Source: Physcomitrium patens
Lineage: Eukaryota; Streptophyta; Bryopsida; Funariales; Funariaceae
NCBI RefSeq assembly: GCF_000002425.4
Contig: NC_037270.1
Location: 13,003,106 to 13,067,105, forward strand
DNA length: 64,000 nt
Direction of reading: 5' to 3'
Of the stretch, positions 11,789-24,760 are shown in pieces. The notes under the pieces were generated by a model, which ran no database searches, had not been told where the DNA came from, and worked only from the letters and a program-made list of their open reading frames with translations. Each line of letters starts with the position of its first letter. Within the stretch, counting starts at the first letter, position 1. A program made the translations under genes and the position numbers.

Positions 11789-14700
11789 ATGTCGGGAGCT
11801 GCGTCTGCCATTTTTTTACTGGACATGAAGGGCCGAGTGTTAATATGGAGAGATTATCGCGGCGATGTTTCTTCAGTTCAAGCTGAGCGTGCTTTCGCAA
11901 AGCTTATGGATGGAGAGGTATGATTTCTCTAGAACTGCGGTAACAAGAATACAATGAATCTCGCTTTCATCTAACAGGACTATTGAACATCGCAGCATCT
12001 AACGGTCACAAGGTTGAAGTGTTATAGACTGAAGCCACTTAGTTGAAGGTCGAAATTTCCTTACGAACATGAGGCGACGGCTAAAATTCTGTAGTCGAAG
12101 CAATTCATGCCACGATCCTTGGTGGTCTTTTTCTGAAATTTGCCATTGATCGAGTGTCGTCAATACTGCACTTGTAGCTCGTTGCTTGAATGGACGAGAT
12201 GAATAATTTATAATCCAGGGAAAGTCAATGAGAAGGGTGTTTTAAACTTCAAGCAAAAATTTGTATTTTACTCTGAACACGAATCATTTTAATAGCCTGA
12301 GGTCTAATTTCTGAGACCATTCGATAATCAGAAGTACATTAGTGCTGTTAAGGGTCTTCTCGCCTGCATCTTGAATGTGTTTCCTCTGCAGAATGATCCC
12401 GCCTCTCACGATCCAATTTTGTTGGAGAATGGAGTTACTTATCTCTTCATCCAGCATAACAACGTCTATGTCATGACTGCTTCTAGGCAGAATTGCAATG
12501 CAGCTAGTCTCCTTCTCTTCCTCCATCGAATTGTAGATGTAAGTGATTTTATTCTTTCCAGAAGATGATTGTATTATGAAGAGTATTGCATGTCGCAATC
12601 TGTCTTTACGGGGTGGAGGTTTTCACATTGCGGATATAGTTCAGGTTAAGTTAAAGCATTTGTGATTGGATATGATTTTGGCTAACTGGCTAACAATTGA
12701 AACTTAACTTCCAGGTTTTCAAGCACTACTTCGAGGAACTGGAAGAGGAATCGCTACGTGACAATTTTGTTGTTGTTGTAAGTACAAAAAACGTTGAGAA
12801 TTTCAACATCTATTATTGTTTTTTCTTTGTAAAAGTGGGTTTCTTCGCGTTTTATCCTGCAAGTAAATTCTTGGTCTAACTTTTAATTTGCAGTATGAGC
12901 TTCTGGACGAGATGATGGATTTTGGGTACCCCCAATATACGGAAGCTAAAATTCTGAGTGAATTTATCAAGACTGATGCCTATAGAATGGAAGTCACAAC
13001 GAGGCCTCCAATGGCAGTGACCAATGCAGTATCATGGAGAATGGAAGGCATCAAGTACAAAAAGAACGAGGCAAGCATCTACTGTATTCGATTCTTTGTC
13101 GAAAGTTGATAGGGTTGTAGTACTCTTCTCTTGTATGTAAAGATAGTTGTGACATATTTGTCCATCATATGCTGATATACTGCATTAAGCTTTTCAAATC
13201 TTATATATGTTTCTTGAAGCTTATTGTTCGTTTTGCTGGAGCTTGAACAGGTCTTCCTTGACGTTGTTGAAAGCGTGAATATTCTGGTCAACAGCAATGG
13301 TCAGTTGGTTCGTTCAGATGTTGTTGGTGCTTTAAAAATGCGCACATATTTGAGGTGAGAAACTCTTTCCTAGTTAGGAAACTATCTGCTCGTGTGCAGC
13401 ACTTCAGTTTGTTATTGACTAGGTTTCGGCTTGAGCTGTGTGGTTAATTAGATTGATGATAACAGTGGAGTCTTTTGTTATCTTCTCCTCTTGCATTATA
13501 ATTGTCTCAGTTGGTTGCTGTGGTGTGCCTCTAAAAAGCGTACTGTGATACATGCAGTGGTATGCCAGAGTGCAAGCTTGGCCTCAATGACCGTGTTTTG
13601 TTGGAAGCTCAAGGTCGTGCTACGAAGGGAAAGGCTATCGATCTTGATGACATCAAATTCCACCAGTAACTTGCATCTTTCCTTACACATAAACATATAT
13701 TTCTGTGTTCGCCGTTGCTTTAACTCACTGAATTTTGTAGGGATAACGCGTAAAGGTAGTTCAACGTTACCCAAGTGATTGTTGGCTTGGATTAAGCATT
13801 TTGTGTTCATGGCACAGTAGGTCTTAAAACTTGATGCTTGAGGATTAGAAACTGTTGTAGGATTCTCTACAAAACCTGTTGGCTTAATTCTCCACATACT
13901 ATCTTGCCAACTCGGGGTAATTTTTGCAGGTGTGTTCGACTAACCCGATTTGAAAACGATCGGACGATCTCTTTCATCCCTCCAGATGGTTCTTTTGATC
14001 TAATGACGTACCGTCTCAGTACACAGGTGTTGCAACTTTAAACTATTGAGTCGATTAAATTAGGCTGCTGTATGATTGTCACTTGAACATATCCTCTTTC
14101 AATTCTAGCCTTTTGTTGCTAAATTTAAGTATTGAATGCAATGCTGGCTGCAGGTAAAACCCTTGATTTGGGTGGAGGCTCAAGTAGAGCGACATTCACG
14201 AAGTCGTGTAGAGTTTATGATCAAAGCGCGGAGTCAATTTAAGGAACGAAGGTATGTAACACAATCGTGTAGTTGGCTTCTTGATCATATGTCATCATAT
14301 TTTGGAACACGTAAGGTGTAACTATGGCAATTTTGTGTGATTTTTAAGTCCAGCAATTAATGTGAGATGTTTATTCTTTTTCTTTTTGTGACAGTACGGC
14401 TTCCAATGTAGAAATCGAGCTTCCCGTGCCATCTGATGCTTCCACCCCTGCTGTCCGGACGTCCATGGGCACAGCTGTTTATGCTCCAGAGAAGGAGGCT
14501 CTAATTTGGAAAATCAAGTCTTTCCCCGGAGGAAAGGTATCATTTGTGTCTTATAATCGGTGGACCACTATGGAACATATCTTATGACTTTCAGTTGGAC
14601 GGTTCAATTTAGTAAATGATATGCTGAAAGTATTGAGATCAAGTATTTCTACTCTGTGTTATTACGCAAGAACTCATTTCACCTCCTCGGACTGCACAGG

Positions 14701-15242
14701 AGTACATGATGAGAGCCAAGTTTGGACTACCAAGTATTGAAGCTGAAGAAACTGTGGTCGAGAAGCGACCACCCATTCGAGTCAAGTTTGAGATCCCTTA
14801 TTTTACTGTTTCTGGAATTCAGGTAACTTCATTTCTGTCATTTCCATCGAGATGTTAACGGTTGTTGGTTCGATTATGGACTTGTTTTTGGTCATGCAAT
14901 TCTCGCAATTTGCTTAACATAGGATTAGAGATCTGTAGATGTACAGACCATTTAATAGGACACATCTCGAGGATGTTAGCGCCTTCGTATTCAGTATATT
15001 GACTGCAACTGTAACCATAAAGGGGCCTTGGACGTTTCAACCTTGAGATTGTTTCTTAATGTTTTAATTCGGTCTCCTAGGTCTTGTTGCTACTCTCTAG
15101 GCTTTTCTATTCAACTAAATTTTTTGGTGTGTAATGTCTTGTCTAGGTTCGATACTTGAAGATCATTGAGAAAAGCGGTTATCAGGCTTTGCCATGGGTG
15201 CGGTACATAACTACTGCAGGCGAATATGAGTTGCGTATTTAA
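11789..15242 (+). CDS. AP1M: AP-1 complex medium subunit (mu-1 adaptin)
   Basis: Medium chain of the AP-1 clathrin adaptor, which selects Tyr-based sorting signals on cargo at the trans-Golgi network and early endosome. Eleven coding exons: 11789-11917, 12392-12538, 12715-12777, 12894-13070, 13251-13354, 13558-13665, 13930-14026, 14154-14251, 14395-14536, 14700-14822, 15147-15242. They join in frame to 1,284 nt, 427 aa, the usual length for the family. Residues 1-140 form the longin-like N-terminal domain (starts MSGAASAIFLLDMKGRV). The mu-homology domain runs from about residue 160 to the end (GEYELRI). Asp176 (VFLDVVES) and Trp413 (PWVRYIT) match the cargo-pocket residues Asp176 and Trp421 known from mu-2. 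SFPGGKEYMMRAKF is a plant-type feature. Introns are GT-AG except intron 4, which begins GC after GAG. No stop or frameshift breaks it, so it looks functional. Confidence 0.97.
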
Positions 15243-16150
15243 GCGTACAATCCAATGTCACATATATTCGTTACTTCTTATGTTTACGAAGTCACTGCTT
15301 ACCAGCCTCTGCGTTAGGGTGTTAGGGTTACTAGACGTGATAAGCTTTCCTTGGATTAGATCAGGACAGCCTTTAGAGTATTTTTGCCTTCAATTCAAGT
15401 CTTTCTAGTTCTTTCCAACATTTGTGGAGTTGCTCGCCAAAAAGTATGCCAATGACTTTCACGGATTTCGGTTGTATAAGTATTGGTGCGGTCACTTTTT
15501 TCCATGGCCATTGAAAAGCTGCTAAAACAGATGCCAAGCCAAGTGTGATGTTTCAGCAGAGATACTAGTCCATGACAGATTTTACGTAGGCTTAGAACAT
15601 ATGAGGGCAGCTGAACATTAAGAATGCTGCAGATCCTGGCCTCTGGGAGTATTTTATAGAACTTTTAGTTTGCGATATTGGAGAAAGTTTGAAGTTGCAA
15701 ATACGGCCATTTACCCATACATACAGAGCCGAAACTCATCAACACCTAACGTTCGAGAGAACTTATTTTTCAATTTTATTCCTCAAAAATTCATCGTAAG
15801 GTAGTATTAGCAACTGTCCGACGTAAGCTTCCCAAGGCGTTGGCAAGGTCCACTCTCAAACAATTCAAAAATGTCTGATAACTCAGCAGAATCTCTCGTT
15901 AACCATGAACAAAATTGAAAGCACAATCTCAGTTTTTTGAGACTCCCCATGCGGGGATTAATGAGTTGGACTTGATCTAGCTACTGGACCATGTAATCTT
16001 GTACCGGTATTTGTCTGTGTTAAAAGTTTCTTTAACAATGGCCCATGTTGTTGGTATTTAGCGTCGAGGAGTATGCCCCATTATCTGGCACCGCAAGCGA
16101 ATCGTAAGATGGCGGGTATGTACACACCGAATGTAGAAACATTTTCAGAG
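15243..16150. other. Convergent intergenic region with 3' UTRs
   Basis: Lies between the stop codons of two convergent genes. No domain or RNA gene was recognised. It should contain the 3' UTR and polyadenylation signals of both, which I could not place with confidence. Confidence 0.6.
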
Positions 16151-18253
16151 CTATCGCTTGGCTTGCTGCCAAAGCTCGGATGTCTTCTTCACTCGTCTCA
16201 CTCGCTTGAGCACTGTGTCAGCCTTCAGGTTACCGTAGACTGTCACCTTTCGTTGCCACTGATCACACGTTACGCTATCCACACCTGCACAGATTGACAA
16301 CCTCTCACCAGTGAGTACACAGTCTCTACAACACTAAAGATCACATGATGACTGATTACAAAACGTTCACCAGGGTTCGATGGAAGGAGACACTTACCAT
16401 CCATGTGTTCTAAGCAGGCCCTCACTTTCCTTTCGCAATTATCGCAACAGATTGGCACTTTGAGCTCAACAAAGTTCGACTGGCTGCCATATTGCTGCAT
16501 CGAGGCAAATATGTCAACATGTCAGTCTCCAATTATTGCAGAATTTTGAAATAATATCAATTCTATGGAGGACGCTCTTGATGTCAATTGAAGCCAAAGG
16601 ATTTCAAATGCAATAACTAACCACGTGCTTGGCGCCCTGCTGGCTAGGCTTGTAAGAACCATCGTCTCTAGGTTGCTGATTCACTCCACCGTGGTTTTGC
16701 TGCAACTTAACGTTTCCCTGCATGTGCTGCCCTTTCGAACCCTTTTTAGATGCGCAGTGGCTCTCGTGCTCGTCTGAAGAATCGTCATCGTCGTCATCAT
16801 GGTAGTGATTGGCACTCTTACTTTGGTTTCCAATCTTCTGCCCTGACTGACTCTTGACACTTGAAGATTCGAAGGAAACCTTCTTGTTACCACCGTTAGA
16901 TTGCTGGTTATTCGACTTCCCTTGTCCACCAGATGCCGACTTCGAACCACTCGTGTTGTGGTAATTGTCGCAATTTCTGTTGTTGGCGACCATCTCTCCC
17001 TTCTGATGTCCGTTCCCCTGCTTGGCAGAACCCTTCACGGCAAACTTGTTGACGTTTTCGTACCCGTCGTCTTCCCCATCCGAGCTCCAATCATCGTTCG
17101 TGTACTGTTGCTGCTTTGTGTTGTTCCCATGCATCACATTTCCGTTTCCATTCCCCTGCTTCGTTGCAGTTCCATTCGTGTTCATAGACTTGCCACCTTG
17201 TCCTTGGGACTTCGCATGATCTGACCCATTTCCCATGTTCCCGAACTGCTGGTTGCTGGAGCCTTGTGTCTGCTTGCTGCCACTGTGGGTGTTGCTGTAG
17301 TTGTTATTGTTGTTGCCGTTATTATTATTGTCGCTGCTGCTATTGTTATGGCTATGGTTGTTATTATTTGTCACGTTTTTGTTGGATTTGTTACGCAAAT
17401 CCATTTGCCTATACTGATCGTCGCCATTGTTGTTGATGCTTCTGTTGTTGAACTGGCCAACGGGCACTTCGAGCTGCCGGTGCTGCTGTCCGCCTTGGTT
17501 GTTGCCAAAACTTGTGTTATCCGTTTGAGCCCTGAGCATCTCCGCATGTCTGTACTGCTCTGCGCCGCTTCTACTCGCCATGTGGTTCATCGGCACCACC
17601 ATCTGCCTATTCTGCTCGTCCGCATACCCTCGCGCGGGGATCAAGGCCATCGCCTGCTGCTCATGCACTCTGCCAGCGACTTGGGGTAGCACTGGTCCCC
17701 GCGGGATCATGGCGTGAAGCCAGGTATCATCTTGTGTCTGCCAATTCATCTGCCGCTGCAACATCTCGGGGTGTGCACCATAGCCAGGTACCTGAGGGTA
17801 CCCGCGCCTGTACATGTCCGAGTACATGTCATCTCGCACTTCTGGTCTCTTGAACGCCATAAAATTATCCTCGTATGGGTTATACTGCTGCACCTCGGGC
17901 CTCATTCGGCTCACCATTTGTTTTTGCCCCCTGGAGTACGTCTCGTGTGCCATCGCGGCCGGTAATGGACCCATCCTCTGGTCCATCCAGTACGGGACAG
18001 GCTCATACCTTCCATAGAAAACCTGCAAACACACATCCTCAACTTAATCAGCAACTCTAACCCAAGTGAGGCTGTTGCGTTTCGCAAGAGTGCTTATAAG
18101 CCATGCGACCTTGAGACATTCCCACCTCGCATAACAGGAAAGGAGAAACTTAATACGACTGAAACATGCACAGACCTCGTCCAAGGGCATGAGGTTGTAG
18201 CTGTTGTTGCCGCCATAGAAGGGCCTGGGGTCGTAGAAGTAACGTCCCGCCAT
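16151..18253 (-). CDS. HMA-domain protein with Asn/Gly-rich middle (HPP/HIPP-related)
   Basis: Four exons on the minus strand: 18253-18176, 18022-16622, 16494-16398, 16284-16151. They join in frame to 569 aa, with GT-AG introns throughout. The N-terminus (MAGRYFYDPRPFYGG) is Tyr/Pro-rich. Residues about 30-170 are Met/Arg/Tyr-rich, and about 170-490 are low complexity: Asn/Ser/Gly/Gln runs plus acidic patches (DDDDDDSSDEHE). The heavy-metal-associated fold is C-terminal, about residues 500-569, split over the last two exons. It has the metal-site motif CDNC within VPICCDNCERKV and the second half GVDSVTCDQWQRKVTVYG. Plant HPP/HIPP proteins bind metals or act as chaperones and scaffolds. Here the chain ends WQQAKR, with no CaaX box, so it is HPP-like rather than prenylated. 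The exon 2 donor could also be one codon pair earlier. The metal-related role is inferred from the domain only. Confidence 0.88.
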
Positions 18254-21200
18254 TGCGACTGCTTCTTCTACTATAGTTCCTTACCTCTGAACTAGATGAG
18301 GAAACTTTTTCAAGTCCGCACGTTAAAGAATACTGCAAACCTCTACTAGATAGAACTCGTTTCGGGGACACTAAGCTGCCGCACTGCTAAGATGCTAACT
18401 CAATTGCTGCAGCTGAGATATTCAAAGGTGATCAGGAGGAGCATTCTGGTATCACGCTGTTACATAACTATTAGCAATGCTCAACCCAAATCCACTACTG
18501 ACGCTTGGAATGTTCTAAGCCGTGACCAAATACCTCCCTACAACGTCATTCGTTAACAGTGCATAGCTGTCTGCCTATACAGATCTCCAGGTTAACCCAT
18601 TGCAAGACAGGGATAAATGCAGAATATGGTGATTGCCACAAAAGAGATCAATCTATCTGTCGTCAACGCGACTAAAGAATCAACACGTGAGCACTACCAA
18701 AGCGAAGGAATGATCAGCCTCCACAGGCAACAATTACAACAAACCAGAAGGCGAATATTGTCAAGAACTGCAAACCACGGATAACCGAGATGCTGCAACT
18801 GGTATGATCCGATACTATTGATGCAAGGGAAACAGCAAAACTTGCTGAATGCTCACAAGCCAGGTCCAAGAATGATGATGATATGTTTTGTAAACATCAA
18901 AAGCTGTAGTTCTAGATCTTGGTCTTTCCCACTCACGCGAACACAATAACCCACAAAAGACGCAGCGACACTTGGACACAGATACACCCTCGACGCAGGA
19001 GGTGTGTGTAAGGGGAAGTGTTTGCCAGGACTTATATGGACTGATGAGGTCCATGACCAGAGACCCACGGGCACCGCATCAAACTCTTGAAAAGAAATAT
19101 AGTAACTTCAATCGGATACCAGAATCTGAACTTCATTGTTTGTTATTTTTTACGATGTTGGATGCTTTTTATGTGCAGTCAGAAGACATTTGTCGATGGA
19201 ACCAGGAATGATGTTGTTTTAGCCCAGATCACGCGGTCTTAAGTAAACGTCCAATTTGACCCCAGCACAGTTGATTCTCTGTTCAATTTCTTACAACCAT
19301 AATGAATGTGATGTTCAGAGTACTAGGCTAGTGGAAGAAAGTGGGATTTTTTGCCATGGCCACTGTCAATCAGACTCTTGTACAGATCTAAATACTGTAG
19401 GAGAGAAATGGAAAAACTGCTTGCACTAGAATAGTGTAAGCCTAGACTAGGTCGCAACAGCACTCGAACTGATAGATCATTAGTTGGCACAGCTTCTCAT
19501 TGTGTCAGGCAAGTTATCAATTCATTTCAATGACAACTTGACATGCCCCAAAAATGAAGGACAATGACAACGGCCTTTGAGCAAGAGAATTTTATTGTCT
19601 CTTGACAGGTGAATGGGGCAATTATTGCGGGAAATATCTTTTTGGTATGTGAAAAGAGGAGAGGGATTGCAAAAAGTAAGCATTGCATCTGCAATAAGTT
19701 TGTTTGAAAGAGTTCAGGTTGAAAAGGATGCAAGAGGGAGGATGCACATTGGTCAAACAGTGGAAAAAAATAAATAAAATAAATTATGCTGTGAGAGTGG
19801 GCAATACTGAGCCGAGCATGCAGCTTTCATGCACAGCAAACAAACAAGCACACCAACAGTTTGTTCCGTCTCAATGTGGATTCTTGAGCTTTCAGTGGAA
19901 TCTACTGGTGCTTTATTCCAACCCTTTTTTCTTCTTTGTTTCATTCTCACTTTTTTAAGGGCAACCAACTTCTATACAACTTAAACAGGTTTTCAAGGTT
20001 GGAGGGCTTCCATTCCTGCCAAACCCAATTGTCCGTGTGCTCTACACAACTGATGAGTTTTAGTGGCTGAATATTCACTAACTGGATCGGATATGCTATG
20101 CAAAGTAATAGTTTTCGATTAAATTCATCCCTTGGCTGCTCCTGCATCATCCGCTGAACTCAACTTGTCCAGGGGACCCAAAAGACATAGCCTGGCTACA
20201 GGCTGCATTGACTGATTCTAAGCTCAGAAATCAACCATGACTATATCATTCAACCATGTGCAAAGTTAGTAAGAACTCAACTAGTACAGAGGAGGGCGGT
20301 GGCTTTGGCAGCACGTTCAGTTTTATACCCTTTTTTTTTTTGGGTATGGGTAAAGATTTTGGAACCTCTCATGTTGTGAACTTGGGCTTTGCTGTTCACT
20401 TTGTTGAATCAGAATGGCAAGCCCCACACAACCTATGATTGTGATTTCCTCATTGAAACTATAAGCTCATTAAAAGGAGTATCAGACCATGAGATTGGAA
20501 ACTTCAAGCTTTTCAGAAAATGAGCATCGAATCAAGACAACAGGGTGGAAAAAATTGTTCAGAGTAAATGAAAAAGTAGATGTTTATGTGTGGATATGAA
20601 TCAGAAGATTCAACCTCTGGGACTTGCCCTCTTCTCTAATTTCCCTCTCCCTTCATTTGTATGCCATTCCATAATGGAAATTTTGAAAAGATTCATCTTG
20701 ACTAAGCAACCCATGCTAACAACGTCTCCCACATCAACCCTTTTTTAATTGGTACACATGAAACTGCTAGGAATAATCCTTCCACCCATTCTTACTATTA
20801 AAAACTCACGAAAATGTCCGAATTTAGGATTAAAACATCCATATTTTTCATAAAGGAGCCGACGATAAATTTGTCTAGGGGAAAGTTAAAGCCGAATGCG
20901 GAAACAATTTTCACTAGTTTGGAGGTATCAAAGATCACTAGTACAAAAACTCCTCTTTAGGTTTAACCGAAAAGATCAACTGAATTCAAAATACAAGCAT
21001 ACACACACACACACACACACATACGCATTGCAATGACGAAGGAAATAGACAAAGGACTATTATGTCTTCCACCAAATACTAGCATGGCTTAAGTTGATCG
21101 ACAGAAGATTATTCATTGGTTTCCTTTTCAGGTTGCACAAGGGTTACTCAGATTCTGAGTCAGCTTCACTAAACTGGGGTCTCGATGGATACATCAACCT

Positions 21201-22200
21201 TCGGTGGAAGTCACACCGATCACACTTTGTTGCGACACTTTCACACAGAGTTCTGAAGTCCTGCGAGGATGCGAATAAGCTTGGTTAATGTTGCGAAACC
21301 CGAGAGTGTGCGTTGAAGCGGAAAAACCAATCATGGTCTCTTGTTGTTCGAGCCTTCCGATTATCTCGATCGGGTCTTGGCTGTCGAGATTCCCCATCAG
21401 AAACAGGGAAAATGAGAATGGCTCACAATCGCACCGACTGGTTTGGGCGGATTCAATTTTCTTCCTCGGAAGCGCTCTTCCCACTTTCCGAGACGAGAGG
21501 AATGGGGTTATCGACGCAGCTTCATGTGAGGCTAGACCACCGAGTTTCACGTGAGCGCCAAGCCATATTCGTTGCTTGAATTTGTCAATTAGCACCATAA
21601 CGATGAGTCAGATTGTGGCCAGTTGTTTAGCGCCCATTCAAATCGGTTGATGATGACCAAGAGCAAGGCGTCTGCAGGGCACTGCATTGGGAACCCTAAA
21701 AGTTGGAGAAGGGAAAGGTTGTCACCACAACCCGGGCAACAGTTCTCAAGACACACCATGAGGAATCAAATCCCATATAAAACATGGGACGGCTGCCCCC
21801 CCACCTCACTTTCACTTATTCACGCCTGCCCTCGGTCGACACCACCAATCCTTCATCCATCCATCCCAGCGTCTTCACATCCATCTATATTTCTCCATCC
21901 AAGTGGACAGATAGAGAGGTCTAGTGCTACCTCTTCCTTCCCACTTGCAATGCACCCGGGAAGAGGACAGCAGGGCCCCACATCCCCCCCTGAAATCTCT
22001 TCGGGCAGCCGGCTTTATGTGCTGGCTCAGGGATATATAAGTCATCAATCATCCATCCACTGATTCCTGTCAGTGGGAATTACATTGGTGTCCAGTTGGG
22101 GACAACTATGAGAGCGGTGTATGCATTATATATAGTGGCATTGGGGGACACCTTTGCTGCTTTGGGAGTGTGTGTGCATGCCATGAATAGTGTTATTCTT
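18254..22200. other. Intergenic region upstream of the HMA gene
   Basis: Balanced composition. Scattered open frames of 60-146 codons overlap on both strands and show no domain, so no gene is called. It should contain the promoter and leader of the minus-strand HMA gene at its left end. A CCATCC-rich stretch lies near 21,840-21,900 and TATATA-type sequences near 22,032 and 22,129. An (AC)10 tract is at 21,001. A promoter for an unseen gene or a non-coding RNA near 21,900-22,200 cannot be excluded. Confidence 0.5.
21001..21020. repeat. (AC)10 microsatellite
   Basis: Pure AC dinucleotide run, the only long non-AT dinucleotide repeat noticed in the window. Confidence 0.95.
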
Positions 22201-23158
22201 TAGATTTTGCAATAAACCCACCTCAGAAGGTGGTTTTTTACAAATACAAAATTGAGAAACTTAACCAAAAGTTATTGAAAATAAGTACTATTCTTTATCT
22301 TTATCTTTAGTTTCAGATTAAACTTATAATTTCTTTGAATTTTTAGAATCAAAATATGAGCTCAAATACTTAGACTTACAATAACAACATTTTGGTCCAT
22401 TTTCAAGGCTGCCTTTCACATTATACTATTACCAAAGTTCAAGGCTTCTAAAAAATAGTTTTCCATCATCAATTGCATGACTTTGATAGGACTTTTGTAC
22501 CATAGCCTTTCAAAGTGGGCTTCTTGGTATAAGACATCTCAAAAATTACAAAATTATATTTTATCAGCATTGAAAAAAATATCAAACAAAATGATAAAAG
22601 AGAAGATATACTCAAAAAGTGATAAAATGTAACAAAGAATGTTACCATTGTGGTTACCATTAAGACTTTGTCATAGAACTAATTAAAATAAAATATTCTT
22701 TAATTTGTATTAATTTTTATATGTAATTATTTAGAGAAAAAAGAATAAAAGAATATTACATATATTTATTATCTATGTCATGAAAATATTTTATTAATAT
22801 TAATTAAATTTACTTTAAAAAATATGTATATTACAGAATTTTAAACATTTAAAACAATAAAATAAATAGAAGAATATAAATTTCTTTACAACATGATTAA
22901 AAATATTGGTGATTGTAATTTTAATATGTAAGTTTCATGATCTTTTTTAATAAATTTTAAAGCTGGACTAAATTATTAACTATTAAATTTCACAATTAAT
23001 AAGTTGAAGTTCGAAAAAAATAAGAATATATATTCTTTAAAATACATCAATTCATTGATTTTTTTATTTTTTATTTTATTAATTAAAACAAAAAAATCAG
23101 GATAAAACATCAATTGTTTTAAATATATTTGAGGCTATATATTTGTATATTGGATGCA

Positions 23159-23199
<41 letters not shown>

Positions 23200-24059
23200 T
23201 TTTAGAAAATTAACATTTATGATGAAAAAAAAAGAAAAGTAATAAAAAAATTATTTTCCAATTTAACTCAAGTATCTAATTTAGACTCTAGAAGCAAAAC
23301 TTATATATTTCAAATAAAAAATGATAATAATAAAATCATTTTCAAATTTTAATTTCAAATTAATAATATTTTATTTTTTATTAATATACAATGAAAATAA
23401 AGATAACATTTTACTAAATTATAAATTGACTTAATATTATGTTAAAATTTTGAAATATGAATATTAAAATAAAATTAATTTAAAAAATACAATCTTATTA
23501 GATTAATTTTTTTTAGTATCAAGAATTAATCTATGTTTAATGTCATTATAAGCTTCTATTAATATATTAAAAATTTATGTATGAAATATTTGGTTAGTAT
23601 TTTATTATACATATATATCATATATTAAATATCTATTATTATAATATAATGAAATAAGCTTAAAAATATTTTATTTTTAAAATATAAATTAATTAATATA
23701 TATTTTTAAAAAATTATAGTTTTTTTAAAGATAAAATTAAATATTACATATTTTTTTATTTGAATCATTTTTGTATTCATAAATTATAATTGAATTTAAA
23801 TAAATAAATAAAGAAATAAATATATATATATAGATATTATAATTTTAATAAAAATAAATTAATAATCTAATTTATTTTTTTCAATATAATTATTATTTTT
23901 AAATTTTTAATAATTGGAGTATTTACATTCTTTTATATAATTTTATTATTTCTTTTATTTCATATTTTTTATATGTGAATTAATTCGTTTATATATATAT
24001 ATATATTCATTAGATAAGGCAACATAAGTATAAGATAAAGAAACAAAAATCAATTTAGT
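22201..24059. other. AT-rich DNA, no gene recognised
   Basis: Composition drops abruptly to very AT-rich. There are no open frames beyond about 60 codons, and an (AT)n tract lies at 23,164-23,196. Probably old repeat debris. Confidence 0.5.
23164..23196. repeat. (AT)n microsatellite
   Basis: AT run of about 16 units. Confidence 0.95.
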
Positions 24060-24760
24060 TTAGTTGTTGAGAGGAGACTTTGATAACTCAAGGAACATGA
24101 AGCAGTTAGAGCCATGTGTATTTCTAAGAATCTAGTTTTTGAGATCCTAACTACTTCTTCATCCACAACACTAATGAGATATTGTATAAATTTGTATTGG
24201 ATTGAAAGAGCATTTGTCTATGACACAACATCATTGATAGAAGATTGGCAGTTTGGACTTTTTGATAGATATGAGATGGATTGCCAATTGAAGTTCAAAG
24301 TTAGATTTGTTGAGTTGATTTTAATGGGTTATAAAATAATGTTACAAAGTGATGAGTTTTTGGGTCATAGATTGTAGATATTAAAATATCTAAGATTTTT
24401 TTATTTTTTTATTTTTTTATTTTTTAAATTTATTGTCAATGCATTGCTTATATGCATCATTCACACAACATTAAATTGATGATGCATGAGGATTTTTAAA
24501 TTTTTTTATTTTACTTTTTTTTTATCTTTGTTGTTGCAAGTTTCAACATATATCACATTGCTTTCTTCAACTATATTTTCTATGATGCGTAGAACGTATG
24601 TTGTAGGTAGAAAACAATTGCATATTGCATCTCAAGCAGTAAAAACTCATGAGTATGATCAACATGAAGAGATTAAAAAGAATAAAGGCTTAGAAACATT
24701 ATTAGAGGATATTGGTGTTATAATAAATTTAGACTATGTTGTATGTTAAATTGCTCAACA
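24060..24760 (+). other. Two unrecognised short ORFs in AT-rich DNA
   Basis: Two + strand frames of 87 codons each (24,114-24,377 and 24,486-24,749) stand out in DNA otherwise full of stops. The first includes the stretch LIEDWQFGLFDRYEMDCQL. The second begins with a hydrophobic, Phe/Leu/Ser-rich segment and ends with a charged tail (HEEIKKNKGLETLLEDIG). I recognise neither. They may be fragments of one decayed transposon gene. No LTR or terminal inverted repeat was found beside them. Confidence 0.3.

Noticed and set aside
13496..13897. 133-codon minus-strand frame
   Set aside because: Antisense of AP-1 mu exon 6 and flanking introns; no homology seen.
17264..17689. 141-codon + strand frame of mostly Val/Ile/Ala
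   Set aside because: It is the antisense of the Asn-codon runs in exon 2 of the HMA gene.
21623..22063. 146-codon + strand frame
   Set aside because: Pro/Ser/His-rich translation produced by CCATCC-type simple sequence; no domain, no splice context.
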